This document shows positions 41,248-50,152 of a DNA stretch of 64,000 nucleotides, piece after piece (the stretch's first letter is position 1; every line of letters starts with the position of its first letter). The stretch is from an uncultured Paracoccaceae bacterium (GTDB taxonomy: Bacteria > Pseudomonadota > Alphaproteobacteria > Rhodobacterales > Rhodobacteraceae): the NCBI GenBank assembly GCA_947488605.1, contig CANKZJ010000004.1, positions 124,001 to 188,000 of the forward strand. Reading direction: 5' to 3'. Below the pieces are notes generated by a model, which did not search any database, was not told where the DNA came from, and saw nothing but the letters and a program-made list of their open reading frames with translations. A program made the position numbers and the translations under genes.

Positions 41248-42476
41248 CCACTTGCCCTTTCTAAGGCAAGTATCCGATCAACTTCGCTTTTCTCTGCGGT
41301 TGTCAGTGTCGGTGATCGTGTCGAGCAATTGCTTGTGTCAAAGGCGGCTTGCGCACGCCCGGTTTGAAAGCAGAAGCCTTTTTCGTGGAAGATCAGATTT
41401 CGTGCATACCAAAGTTCTTCGCAACTATTTGCGCTTGATACCGGACTTGATTGCGACCGTGGCTCCAGAACTTGCGGGGTTGCGAGCGATGCGAGCCGAT
41501 CTTGAGCTGCTGCAACATAAATTGCACATTCCCTATAGGTTTCCGAAAACTGTTCGAGCGCTTGAAGACTCTGTGTGTTCTGCAGAACTGCCCAATCCTC
41601 TCGTGCCGTATCGCAAGTTGAGCGGGCCGGGGCGACGACTACGGGTGTGGTTTGTATTGCCTGCGACTGGCTTTGCTCGGTAGGCTCAGGATTGAACGTA
41701 AACGATCCCGAAAGCTGATCATAATAAGCCGGAAACTGGTTATGATTAACTGAACTCGCCAAAGATCGGACGTCCAGTCGAACTTCCTGTACCAGATCAA
41801 GTACAGTTAAACCGGGTTGCCGCAACCTTGGTAGAAGAGCGCGAGTGAAGACGGAATTTGGGTCGGGGTCACTGTTCGAAAGCCGGTCTAGGGCAGTTTG
41901 TCCCGTCCCTGCGGAAAACAGAACAAATGCCCCCTCGGCGGGGTCCATACGTGCCAGACCTCGTTGTCCACCCATTGATCGGGTGCCCGCCGACGGGAAA
42001 GGATTGTTGCGGCATGCGTCTAGGATCAGGAACGTCACCCGCGCCCCTTGGGACTGAAACACTGAAGACAACTGATCCGCAGCAATACTTTCGGAAGCAA
42101 CGAATTGTTCGTCGCCCGCTTGGGCGGCAGGGACATCTGAAGGTAAAAGGTAGTTACGCCCATCAATCTCGATCCCATGTCCGGCGAAGAAAAATACGAC
42201 GATGTCTCCCGGACGGATAGATGCTGCAAAGCGAGCTATTTCCCGGTTGAGCGTCCGACGATTAGGATCAATCAGTTTTGTGACGCTAAAGCCAACATCC
42301 CCAAGCACATCCGACACTGCGTTTGCATCATTCCCGGCCTTAAGCAGATCTGCCACATTTTCATATGTATCGATTCCGACAACCAAGGCCAGCCGTTGCT
42401 CGGCAACCGCGATTGAGGCGCTTAGCGAAGTAATCAAAACCAAAAGAAAAGTCCGAATACGCGTTGAGAAACCCAT
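41241..42476 (-). CDS. Exported caspase-like (peptidase C14) protein with YARHG domain
   Basis: 411 residues from ATG 42476; a longer frame runs to 42578 and the ribosome site is weak, so the start is uncertain. Signal peptide 1-25 (ASIAVA-EQ). Caspase domain 27-255 starts LALVVGIDTYEN, with the catalytic dyad H100 in FFFAGHGIE and C155 in LILDACRNNPF. After a Pro/Thr/Gln linker and a cysteine-rich helical segment (about 290-335) comes a YARHG-type domain (LWYARNLIFHEKGFCF to the end). First gene of a five-gene operon. The protease should act outside the cytoplasm, unlike immune caspases of anti-phage systems. Confidence 0.85.
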   Translation of the reverse strand: MGFSTRIRTFLLVLITSLSASIAVAEQRLALVVGIDTYENVADLLKAGNDANAVSDVLGDVGFSVTKLIDPNRRTLNREIARFAASIRPGDIVVFFFAGHGIEIDGRNYLLPSDVPAAQAGDEQFVASESIAADQLSSVFQSQGARVTFLILDACRNNPFPSAGTRSMGGQRGLARMDPAEGAFVLFSAGTGQTALDRLSNSDPDPNSVFTRALLPRLRQPGLTVLDLVQEVRLDVRSLASSVNHNQFPAYYDQLSGSFTFNPEPTEQSQSQAIQTTPVVVAPARSTCDTAREDWAVLQNTQSLQALEQFSETYRECAIYVAAAQDRLASLATPQVLEPRSQSSPVSSANSCEELWYARNLIFHEKGFCFQTGRAQAAFDTSNCSTRSPTLTTAEKSEVDRILALERASGC

Positions 42477-43159
42477 TTTCAGAAACGGTCCATGCAGTAA
42501 GAACCGTCTTTGAAGCATACCAACTAGACCCACAACACTCGCACTCACCTCGAACGTCTCCTCGTGTTTATCCGCCAATCAATTCCTTCTGGATTTCTCA
42601 AACGATAGATGATGTTATGCGCTTCCACAACTTGGTGATATTTCAGGTCCGCTACCAGAAGAATGGCCGTGGCATTTTGCAGACCCAGCAAAAGACTGCT
42701 TTCCGCCCTTCACGACGCATTTCTGCATTTGCGAAGCACTACACTATCCTTACAAAACGACGGACTTCACGCGCCAAAGAAGCGGTACTGTCCACACGCA
42801 TCGATGGCAATTGCGGTGTGTGCCTGGATCGCCAGGCTCCGCTCAGTAGTGGGACCGGTCTGGTTCCTGAGAAAATAACAGCAGACACACATGACCAGCG
42901 AATTGACAGATACCAAAACAGAGTAGGCGGCAAAACCGCTATCCACTCGCCCAAAGCTCCCTTCCAAGAACATCCAACATGCTGCTGAGCTTTGCGCAGT
43001 TCGCGCGGGAGGTCACAGCCGAGCGGGTCAGAGACAAGATATCTGAGGGCTGAAATTGACTCTCTGTCCAGTCTGCGCCGACCGACATCTCGCACAGGCC
43101 TTTCAACTGGCGGCGCGAAACAACAGTAACTGCGAACTGTCTAGTTTAGGGGAAAACGC
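42477..43159. other. 683-bp region between tRNA-Gln and the caspase gene
   Basis: Holds the promoter region of the protease operon if that starts near here. Frames on both strands (174 codons at 42464-42988 plus; 68 codons at 42767-42973 minus, with one hydrophobic run) overlap one another and match no family I know, so none is called. No copy of the tRNA 3' end was found here. Confidence 0.4.
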
Positions 43160-43234
43160 TGGCTGGGGTGGTAGGATTCGAACCTACGGTACACGCTACC
43201 AAAAAGCGTTGCCTTACCACTTGGCTACACCCCA
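43160..43234 (-). tRNA. tRNA-Gln (anticodon UUG)
   Basis: 75 nt including the encoded CCA. Acceptor arms TGGGGTG/CACCCCA pair fully; the T arm is GTAGG-TTCGAAT-CCTAC. The anticodon stem ACGCT/AGCGT encloses the loop TTTTGGT, giving anticodon TTG for glutamine CAA codons. The gene reads on the minus strand, so its 3' end faces the protease operon, the usual side for island insertion. Confidence 0.95.
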
Positions 43235-43298
43235 TCAGCGAGGGGCTAGATACTGCGAAGGGGCCAGCGGTTCAAGCCCCGTTTTCAAAGAAATGCGC

Positions 43299-44588
43299 CT
43301 ATTCCTGAAGGCTGTCCTGACGCAGCAAATCTTCGGTGATTTCAAGGTCGCGTTCGGCGTCCACAATCCGGGCAAGTGCAGCGTCTTCGCTCGCTGAAAC
43401 AGGCTCGACTTTTGTGCTCTCGTGCAAGTCCGCGGTTGCCGCTGTCGGTTCTTGTTTGAGCTCAATCGCCTGTGTTGCATCGGGAATAACTATACCGGCT
43501 GCTTGAACGGCCAGCTTGACCTGCCGCAGTGCTTCGCCTTTTGCGCGCACGATGGAGGTCTCATTTTGGTCAACCCAACCTGTGACGACCAGTTCGACGC
43601 CAGCAGGATGGAGCGCTTCGATCCAAGTTTGTGCTGCAGGTTCTGTGAGGATGAAGGGTAGGTTTTGTACCGTTTCCTCGATCAGGGCGCGTGTTTCTTG
43701 TAGGTCGGCTTCCCGCTCAACGGTGATATGGAACATGAAACGCCGCTCGGCGTTTTGGCTGAAGTTGATGATGCGGCTTTTGAATACTGTCGCGTTTGGA
43801 ATACGGATATGGTTCCCATCGAACGACAGCAGAATTGTCGCACGGCTGGTGAGGCGAATGACTTTGCCTACGTCACCGTTGATCTCGACCGTGTCGTTTG
43901 GCCTAAAAGGCTGGCGGAAAGACAGCATGACCGAGGCAATGAAATTCTCGACCGTGTCGCGCACGGCAAAACCCAAAGCGAGACCAATGATACCAGCAGC
44001 ACCCAAGATCGTGCTGAGCAGTGCAGTGGCATTCAGGATATCCAGCGCAATAACGATGCCGAAAATGACGAAGGCAATGCGCAAGAGTTGTCGGTATATT
44101 TCGGCGATGAACTTGTTGGGGGCCAGTTTTTCCCAAGGATTGCGCATGCGTGCGATTGCGAACCCAACGAAAACCACCAGCGCAAAGGCAAAGCCAGCAA
44201 TCAGGGCGAGTGGCAACAGGACGATGAATTGATCAATCCGTGCGCGAAAACGCTCGATCGCGGGGTCAAGCCTGCGTGCAATGTCCGTTGTTTCGGTGAC
44301 TTGGTTCCGGACCGCCACGACCCCTTCGACACGGGCGGCAAGTGTGTCCAACTCAATAGCTTCTATAGCAGATGTGGTCGTGCCGCGAAGCGTGACGACC
44401 CCTTCATTCACGATCACTGTGACATCATCGTAGTTGCCCAGCTCGCCAAGGATTTCACGGATTCGCAAGGCAATTGCTGCATCTTGCTGCGCAGAGTTTT
44501 CGGTTGTGATCGGCCCTGACGCCTCTTGCGCAAAGCTGGGCGCCGCGAGACTAAGAAATAGGCAGAGCAGTAAAAATAGGCGCATCAT
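43299..44588 (-). CDS. MscS-family mechanosensitive channel with N-terminal BON domain
   Basis: 429 residues. Signal peptide 1-20 (PSFA-QE); a BON domain at about 38-100 (ILGELGNYDDVTVIVNEGVV, VEGVVAVRNQV) in the periplasm. Three membrane helices follow between 120 and 215, the last being the pore helix with GAAGIIGLALGFAVRD. The cytoplasmic beta domain (FRPNDTVEINGDVGKVIRLT) and an acidic tail end the chain. Such channels release solutes under osmotic shock; BON domains bind phospholipid or envelope parts. It lies just upstream of tRNA-Gln. Confidence 0.9.
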   Translation of the reverse strand: MMRLFLLLCLFLSLAAPSFAQEASGPITTENSAQQDAAIALRIREILGELGNYDDVTVIVNEGVVTLRGTTTSAIEAIELDTLAARVEGVVAVRNQVTETTDIARRLDPAIERFRARIDQFIVLLPLALIAGFAFALVVFVGFAIARMRNPWEKLAPNKFIAEIYRQLLRIAFVIFGIVIALDILNATALLSTILGAAGIIGLALGFAVRDTVENFIASVMLSFRQPFRPNDTVEINGDVGKVIRLTSRATILLSFDGNHIRIPNATVFKSRIINFSQNAERRFMFHITVEREADLQETRALIEETVQNLPFILTEPAAQTWIEALHPAGVELVVTGWVDQNETSIVRAKGEALRQVKLAVQAAGIVIPDATQAIELKQEPTAATADLHESTKVEPVSASEDAALARIVDAERDLEITEDLLRQDSLQE

Positions 44589-44636
44589 ATTGGTCCGTTC
44601 AATTATGACCGGACCATAACAGCGAAAATCCTGCTG

Positions 44637-45470
44637 TCACACACGAAGCGGATCAGCCTTGGCCAGTTGATCGAATGCCATGAGGCTTTTGACGACTTTG
44701 TCCATCTGATCAATCGGGATCATATTTGGGCCATCAGAGGGTGCGTTGTCTGGGTCTTCATGTGTTTCGATAAACACTGCAGCTATCCCAAGCGAGACTG
44801 CGGCGCGCGCCATAACAGGTGCGAATTCTCGCTGTCCGCCGGATGACCCACCCATGCCGCCGGGTTGCTGCACCGAGTGGGTCGCATCCATCACGACTGG
44901 ATAGCCCGTGCGCGCCATTGTCGGCAGAGAGCGCATGTCAGCCACCAAAGTGTTGTAGCCAAAAGACGAGCCCCGCTCTGTGAGCAGGATACGCTTGTTG
45001 CCAGTACTTTCGATTTTAGACACCACGTTCGGCATGTCCCACGGGGCAAGAAATTGCCCCTTCTTCACATTGATGACTGCGCCAGTTTCGCCGGCAGCCA
45101 ACAACAGATCAGTTTGACGGCAAAGAAATGCTGGAATTTGCATGATGTCGCAGGTTGCCGCAACTGTGGAGCAGTGTTCTGGGGCATGGATATCCGTCAG
45201 AACTGGACAGCCGATACTGTCTTTGACCGATTGCATTACCTTCAAACCTTCATCCATCCCCAGCCCGCGTTTGCCGCTGAGTGACGTGCGGTTGGCTTTG
45301 TCGTAGGAACCTTTGAAAACGAATTGAGCGCCATGTGCAGCACAGATTTCGGCCATCTGTCCGGCGATCATCTGTGCATGATCGATGCCTTCAAGTTGGC
45401 ATGGACCTGCAATCACAAGCAGGGGAAGGTCGTTACTGACCATAAGGTCGCCAATATCAACAGTATGCAT
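44637..45470 (-). CDS. kdsA: 3-deoxy-8-phosphooctulonate synthase
   Basis: 277-residue cytoplasmic enzyme that joins phosphoenolpyruvate and arabinose-5-phosphate to make KDO-8-phosphate, for lipid A core and KDO-linked capsule. Key blocks: VIAGPCQLEG, FKGSYDKANRTS, CPVLTDIHAPE, AFLCRQTDLL, VNVKKGQFLAP-type (here INVKKGQFLAPWDM) and MDATHSVQQPGG. ATG 45470 overlaps the stop of the capsule gene (TGATG). Its pairing with kpsE/kpsT suggests a KDO-containing capsule. Confidence 0.95.
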   Translation of the reverse strand: MHTVDIGDLMVSNDLPLLVIAGPCQLEGIDHAQMIAGQMAEICAAHGAQFVFKGSYDKANRTSLSGKRGLGMDEGLKVMQSVKDSIGCPVLTDIHAPEHCSTVAATCDIMQIPAFLCRQTDLLLAAGETGAVINVKKGQFLAPWDMPNVVSKIESTGNKRILLTERGSSFGYNTLVADMRSLPTMARTGYPVVMDATHSVQQPGGMGGSSGGQREFAPVMARAAVSLGIAAVFIETHEDPDNAPSDGPNMIPIDQMDKVVKSLMAFDQLAKADPLRV

Positions 45471-47023
45471 CAAGAACTCACTTGTTCGCGGAGGATTGAG
45501 GCGGTGATCGATACCATCAAGTAAATGCCGGAGAAGATCAAAAACGCCAGAATCGTGTTTTCAAAAGCACGTGGATAAGTTGCCTCATCAGGCACAATGG
45601 GGCGCACGCTTTGTGACAGGTAGCGGACCTGACGGTTGGCTTCAATGCGTGCCGTTTCCATTTGTGTCAGCGCCTGCTGCACCATTGCCGTTTGAAAAGC
45701 ATAGTTTTCCTCGGCTGTGCGCAATTCGGTGTTCCGCGCTGCAAGTGATACTTGTCCACCTGAAACACCGACAAGCTGATCTCGTAGATCAAGGATTGTT
45801 TGATCGATAATGCTAATCTGATCACGCAGGGATTGGACTTGTACTTCGCTCGGGCGATCGACGTTAAGGCGTGATTGCAACAGAATTTCAAGTCGCTGTT
45901 TTTCGCTTTCCAGAACGTTGATTTGGCTCATGCGCGCGGCCGTTTCGCTTGTGGGGTCAATCTGCTGAACACTTTCCTGAATGCCCAACCATGTCGCGAG
46001 CGCTGCGGCACGACGCTGTTCGGCCTCTTCATAGCTTTGCAGTGCGCCGCGCATCTGATCTTCGCGCAAACGGCTGGTCAGCTGATCAACTTGTTCCTCT
46101 GCGTAACCGATCAGTGCTTCGGAAAACTCATAGCTTTTGACGGGATCTGCGGCGATGACCTCCATGCGGATCAACCCTTCGGTTGGATCATAGCTGATCT
46201 TGACGTGGTTGGCGTAAAGTCCAAAGGCCTGTTCGTTTGTCGTATCAGGGTCGAGCCGCTGAATTGAATCGATGCTTGGATCGCTGAAGTGTTCTTTGAA
46301 CCCATGATCACTATCAAGCCTCAGCATCGCCTCTCTTGAGGCCAGATAGGATTGCACAGTGATGCTATCTTGCTGTGTGGCCATTGATGTTCCTTGAAAC
46401 ATGGTTGCCAAACCTGTTGGGCCGCCACCTTGCGGTGTGGCTTGCTGGATCACGATTTCCGAGTTCGTGGCGTACATTGGGGTGGCCAAATTATAGAAGT
46501 ACCACCCGACCATAAAAGTTGGCAGGAAGATAAAAAACGCCAGACGCGTGAATAGCAGGACCAGCTTGCGCTGTCTGCGACGTGCGATATCACGTTGGAT
46601 CTGTAGAATTTCTGACGCGTTCCGGTTCAATGCTACTTGATTATTGGTCGCAGGCAGCGTGATGCCGTCCTCGGGTGTTGTGTCGGGTAGCTGAATGCGA
46701 CCGCCTTTGCCGGGAACTTTGGTTGTGTCTGGCTTTATCAGCTCCAAGACAGAATTCCGCTGAAACGGGTCAATACCTGCATCGCGCAGTTGCCGCACGG
46801 CATCGTAGTCTGACGATGCCTGAAAGCCGTTCTTCATCGCGACACGGCGCGCCATTCGCAGCTGCCGACCAGTCAGGCCTTCTTTGCTGATCGCCGCGAT
46901 TTGCTCAGCGTGCGATGGCTTGTTTGGCGCATCACCATGATCCGGGACAGCGATTGCCTCGGCTTGCGCCTCGCCGGTTTTGCGACGAATGCGGAATTTC
47001 TTAACCTTGGGATTGGTAGTCAT
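45470..47023 (-). CDS. kpsE: Capsule polysaccharide export inner-membrane protein (KpsE/RkpR-like)
   Basis: 517 residues. A polar N-terminus of about 160 residues, rich in basic residues, is followed by a membrane helix (LLFTRLAFFIFLPTFMVGWY, near 175). A long periplasmic coiled-coil part of the Wzz/PCP type follows, and a second helix (LAFLIFSGIYLMVSITASIL) lies at the C-terminus. This is the polysaccharide co-polymerase/export layout of KpsE. ATG 47023 overlaps the kpsT stop by 23 bp; TGATG junction with kdsA. The export channel is completed elsewhere. Confidence 0.88.
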   Translation of the reverse strand: MTTNPKVKKFRIRRKTGEAQAEAIAVPDHGDAPNKPSHAEQIAAISKEGLTGRQLRMARRVAMKNGFQASSDYDAVRQLRDAGIDPFQRNSVLELIKPDTTKVPGKGGRIQLPDTTPEDGITLPATNNQVALNRNASEILQIQRDIARRRQRKLVLLFTRLAFFIFLPTFMVGWYFYNLATPMYATNSEIVIQQATPQGGGPTGLATMFQGTSMATQQDSITVQSYLASREAMLRLDSDHGFKEHFSDPSIDSIQRLDPDTTNEQAFGLYANHVKISYDPTEGLIRMEVIAADPVKSYEFSEALIGYAEEQVDQLTSRLREDQMRGALQSYEEAEQRRAAALATWLGIQESVQQIDPTSETAARMSQINVLESEKQRLEILLQSRLNVDRPSEVQVQSLRDQISIIDQTILDLRDQLVGVSGGQVSLAARNTELRTAEENYAFQTAMVQQALTQMETARIEANRQVRYLSQSVRPIVPDEATYPRAFENTILAFLIFSGIYLMVSITASILREQVSS

Positions 47024-47660
47024 AAAGCAATCGTGCCTCTTCCAAGGTTTCAAACATATGAAGCTGGCCATTCTTAAGGACAGCTGCTGATTTTGCCATG
47101 CGTTCTAGCGTTGCTGGCTGATGCGATACAATGATCACTGTGGCTTTCTCAAGTCGCTCGCGTAGGATTTCACCTGCCTTACGATTGAACTCGACATCAG
47201 CCGACGCAGGCATCCCCTCGTCAATAAGGTATATGTCAAAGTCCAATGCCAACAAAAGGGCAAAGGAAAAACGTGCTTTCATCCCTGATGAGTAAGTGCC
47301 CAGCGGCATGTCAAAGTATTCCTCCAAGCCGCACAGCCAGCGGCAGAATGCTTCGACATAATCAGGATCGAGACCATAGAGGCGCGCAATAAAGCGGCTG
47401 TTTTCCATCGCGGATAAATTTGCTTCTGTGCCGCCCATAAACCCCAAGGGGAATGAAATACGGCATGTGCGGGTGATGGTGCCTTCGTCTGGTTTCTCTA
47501 ACCCGGACATCATGTTGATCAGTGTCGTCTTGCCGGTCCCGTTCGGGGCCAGAATACCAAGCGAATTTCCCAGCTCCACGCGAAACGATGCACGATCAAG
47601 GATCACCTTGCGCTGTGTACCTGTCCAAAACGATTTGCTGACTTCCGCAAACTCTAACAT
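47001..47660 (-). CDS. kpsT: Capsule polysaccharide ABC exporter ATP-binding protein
   Basis: 219-residue ATPase of the KpsT/Wzt group. Walker A APNGTGKTT at about 38-46. Signature GTYSSGMKARF, with the SSGM form typical of polysaccharide exporters, is near 123. The Walker B region DIYLIDEGMPAS and a switch histidine in IIVSHQPATLERM follow. It energises export of capsule across the inner membrane. The membrane partner KpsM is not next to it: the gene upstream reads the other way. Confidence 0.9.
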   Translation of the reverse strand: MLEFAEVSKSFWTGTQRKVILDRASFRVELGNSLGILAPNGTGKTTLINMMSGLEKPDEGTITRTCRISFPLGFMGGTEANLSAMENSRFIARLYGLDPDYVEAFCRWLCGLEEYFDMPLGTYSSGMKARFSFALLLALDFDIYLIDEGMPASADVEFNRKAGEILRERLEKATVIIVSHQPATLERMAKSAAVLKNGQLHMFETLEEARLLYDYQSQG

Positions 47661-47863
47661 CTTGATCCCGTTTAAGTCCGTTCAACGCCGAACTCATGTG
47701 ATGATACGGACATTAACATGCCCATACGGGTTTCCATAACGCGATATTGCGGCATGAATACAGCGACAATCGTGTGATTGGGTGGTGTAACTGGCAAAGA
47801 TCAGTTTTGGCTTCGTATAAGCTGGGCTACATCGGTGAGACACATTTTACAGAGATCACGTAT
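47661..47863. other. Divergent promoter region, kpsT / UDG-family gene
   Basis: 203 bp between the divergent kpsT (minus) and uracil-glycosylase-like gene (plus). Both promoters should lie here; I see no palindrome or structure that stands out. Confidence 0.35.
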
Positions 47864-48445
47864 ATGGACCTTCAGGATCAGATTTCGGCATGCACGCTGT
47901 GCACTGATCGCTTTGCAGTGACTGCAACACGGCACAGGCCGCGTCCTGTGGTATGGTTTGATGGACCTGCGCGGATATTGATCGCGGGGCAAGCACCGGG
48001 GGTGCGCGTGCATGAAACGGGCATTCCGTTCAATGATAGGTCCGGTGACCGTTTGCGAGATTGGCTCGGACTCGATTCAACGACGTTTTATGACAAACAG
48101 CATGTCTCAATTGTTCCGATGGCATTTTGTTTTCCGGGATATGATGCAAAAGGATCCGATCTGCCGCCACCAAAGATTTGTGCGGCGACGTGGCATAAGA
48201 AAGTGATGGCAGAATTGGGAGAAGTCCCCTTGACCGTTTTTGTCGGTGGTTACGCGCATCGCTGGCATCTTGGGCGTCAGGATAGCGTAACTGCCACCGT
48301 GAAGAATTGGCGCGACCTTGCACCGCGTGTCTTCCCCTTGCCTCATCCGTCTTGGCGCAATACCGGATGGCTCAAGAAAAACCCTTGGTTCGAGGATGAC
48401 CTGCTTCCCGAACTCCGTACTGCCGTGAAAGAAGTGCTGAAATGA
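47864..48445 (+). CDS. Uracil-DNA glycosylase family protein
   Basis: 193 residues, start ATG 47864 (MDLQDQISACTLCTDRF). Motif 1 is LIAGQAPGVRVHETG, and motif 3 is PLPHPSWRN near 165. An N-terminal CTLC pair is present, but the four cysteines of family 4 iron-sulfur enzymes are not all seen. This is the common proteobacterial UDG-superfamily group of about 190 residues, whose base specificity is not established. ATGA overlap with the SseB gene. Confidence 0.82.
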   Translation: MDLQDQISACTLCTDRFAVTATRHRPRPVVWFDGPARILIAGQAPGVRVHETGIPFNDRSGDRLRDWLGLDSTTFYDKQHVSIVPMAFCFPGYDAKGSDLPPPKICAATWHKKVMAELGEVPLTVFVGGYAHRWHLGRQDSVTATVKNWRDLAPRVFPLPHPSWRNTGWLKKNPWFEDDLLPELRTAVKEVLK

Positions 48446-49218
48446 CCGATCTTGACCAAGCGCATGCCATAATGGAGGCCGCTCCGGACGATGATGCGGC
48501 CCGCCTTCGGTTTTACGAACGGTTGGCGGATACGGAACTCTTTGTGCTTTTGGGTGAAGAAGCTGCAGGCGATCAGATCACCCCTGAGCTTTTTGAAATC
48601 GAAGACCAACGTTTCGCCCTGGTTTTTGACCGAGAAGAACGGTTGTCGCAGTTCGTCGGGCGTGCTGCACCCTATGCCGGTTTGCCCGGACGCGCATTGT
48701 CGGGGATGCTGGCAGGGCAGGGGATTGGACTTGCGTTGAACCTTGAGGTTGCGCCGTCTGCCATGCTGATCCCCGCAGAGGCCGTTGACTGGCTGGTTGC
48801 CACACTTTCGCATGGCCCCGATGAGACCGAGGCGCGGCTAACAGAGGTTTCAGCGCCCGGTGGGTTGCCCGAAGCTGTCGTATCAGGTTTGGATCGCAAG
48901 CTTGCAATTGCCGCCGGGCTTGCGCGGTTTGCCTACCTTGCTGCCGCAACTTACGAGGACGGCGCGCAAGGTCACGTGCTTGCTTTTGTTGATGCTATTG
49001 AGGGCGCAGAGAAAGCGCTGGCCTCTGCCGCAGGCGAGGCGCTGACATTTTCAGGTATCGAAGCAGGCGTGATGGATGTGCTGTTCGTCCGCGCCAGCGA
49101 TCCGCTGGCTGCCCACCTTGCGAAGGTCGGGTTGCGGTTTGATTTACCGCAGCTAGAAGAACCGCAGGCACCCGCGGCACCTGGCATGGACCCTCAAAAG
49201 CCACCAAAACTTAAGTAA
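48442..49218 (+). CDS. SseB family protein
   Basis: 258 residues with the SseB domain in the N-terminal half (LFVLLGEE, FALVFDREERLSQFVG, IGLALNLEVAPSAMLIPAEAVDWL). SseB was named for serine sensitivity in E. coli; the biochemical role is unknown. The C-terminal half is Ala-rich and ends in a Pro-rich tail. It overlaps the UDG-like gene and is convergent with the reductase gene, 1 bp apart. Confidence 0.85.
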   Translation: MTDLDQAHAIMEAAPDDDAARLRFYERLADTELFVLLGEEAAGDQITPELFEIEDQRFALVFDREERLSQFVGRAAPYAGLPGRALSGMLAGQGIGLALNLEVAPSAMLIPAEAVDWLVATLSHGPDETEARLTEVSAPGGLPEAVVSGLDRKLAIAAGLARFAYLAAATYEDGAQGHVLAFVDAIEGAEKALASAAGEALTFSGIEAGVMDVLFVRASDPLAAHLAKVGLRFDLPQLEEPQAPAAPGMDPQKPPKLK

Positions 49219-49219
49219 A

Positions 49220-50152
49220 TCAGTAGCCTAAGCTGCGATCGACCAAGAATTGAAACGGCAACCCCGCCTCTGCGCGCGCGATATTCCCGACGATGACACC
49301 TGCCGCAGTTTCAGGCCTGGTGGTGGAGGCGATATGCGGGGTGACTGTGACGCCCTGATGATGCCAAAAGGGATGGTCCGGGTCCAAAGGTTCCTTGCGG
49401 AAAACGTCAAGGGTTGCATGGGCGATTTGGCCGCTATCCAGTGCGTTGATCAGGGCTTCATCGTCGATCAATGGCCCGCGACCAGGATTAATTACGAAGC
49501 TGCCTTGCGCCATCAAACCCAGTGTCCGGGCGTTTAGAATATTTGTCGTCTCTGGGGTTTGCGGTAACAAAAGAATAACGATCTGCGCATCTGCGAGTGC
49601 GTCTGTCAGCCCTTCATCCCCGTGCAGGCATCGGATGTTGGGGATATCCTTGGATGACCTGCCCCAACCGGTCACAGGAAAGCCCAAAGCGTGCAATGCT
49701 TGCCCGCAAGCCGCACCCAAGGCACCTATGCCGAGGATCGTGACAGGACGGTTCGCCGCGACAGGTGGAAAGCTGTCATCACGCCAAACGCCATCCTGAC
49801 CCAGAATATGCGTATCCATGCCAAGATGATGCCGCAGCGTATGCCCCGTGACCCATTCCACCATACCATTCGTCAGGCTTTCATCGACCAAGCGGCAAAG
49901 CGGTTGTGTGAGGGTTTCATTCCCGACGATTGCCTCAACCCCAGCCCAAAGACCCATTACGGCTTTCGTCTTGATGTAGGGGCGAAAGTCAGTCACCGGG
50001 CCGCTCGGTGTGAAAATGATGTAATCCACGTCTTCTGGCGCATGCGACAGCGCCAGATTTGCGGTAATCCCAGCCTCTTCAAAAGCCGCATTTAGGGGTT
50101 TTTCGTATTCTGCCCAAGCGTCAGGCTTTGCAGAAAAAAGAACATTGAGCAT
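49220..50152 (-). CDS. Glyoxylate/hydroxypyruvate reductase A-like 2-hydroxyacid dehydrogenase
   Basis: 310 residues, D-isomer-specific 2-hydroxyacid dehydrogenase family, GhrA group. The Rossmann motif is VTILGIGALGAACGQAL near 140; VINPGRGPLIDDEAL precedes the catalytic Glu/His part, and HPFWHHQGVTVTPH holds the C-terminal histidine. Predicted to reduce glyoxylate or hydroxypyruvate with NADPH. ATG 50152 overlaps the rodA stop (TGATG), so it is probably read with the cell-shape operon, though its function is unrelated. Confidence 0.88.
   Translation of the reverse strand: MLNVLFSAKPDAWAEYEKPLNAAFEEAGITANLALSHAPEDVDYIIFTPSGPVTDFRPYIKTKAVMGLWAGVEAIVGNETLTQPLCRLVDESLTNGMVEWVTGHTLRHHLGMDTHILGQDGVWRDDSFPPVAANRPVTILGIGALGAACGQALHALGFPVTGWGRSSKDIPNIRCLHGDEGLTDALADAQIVILLLPQTPETTNILNARTLGLMAQGSFVINPGRGPLIDDEALINALDSGQIAHATLDVFRKEPLDPDHPFWHHQGVTVTPHIASTTRPETAAGVIVGNIARAEAGLPFQFLVDRSLGY

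Noticed and set aside
41241-42476. Caspase gene as part of a known anti-phage system
   Set aside because: The protein has a signal peptide and a YARHG domain, and none of the usual partners (CHAT/TPR, gasdermin, CRISPR type III-E genes) is nearby.
42767-42973. 68-codon minus-strand frame with one hydrophobic run upstream of the caspase gene
   Set aside because: Could be a small membrane protein, but no ribosome site, family or conservation evidence is visible.
42464-42988. 174-codon plus-strand frame opposite the start of the caspase gene
   Set aside because: It overlaps the caspase N-terminus and shows no protein-like domain or ribosome site; probably a chance frame.
34237-43159. Attachment-site repeat of the tRNA-Gln 3' end
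   Set aside because: I looked for the tRNA 3' sequence in the gaps of the suspected island and did not find a copy.
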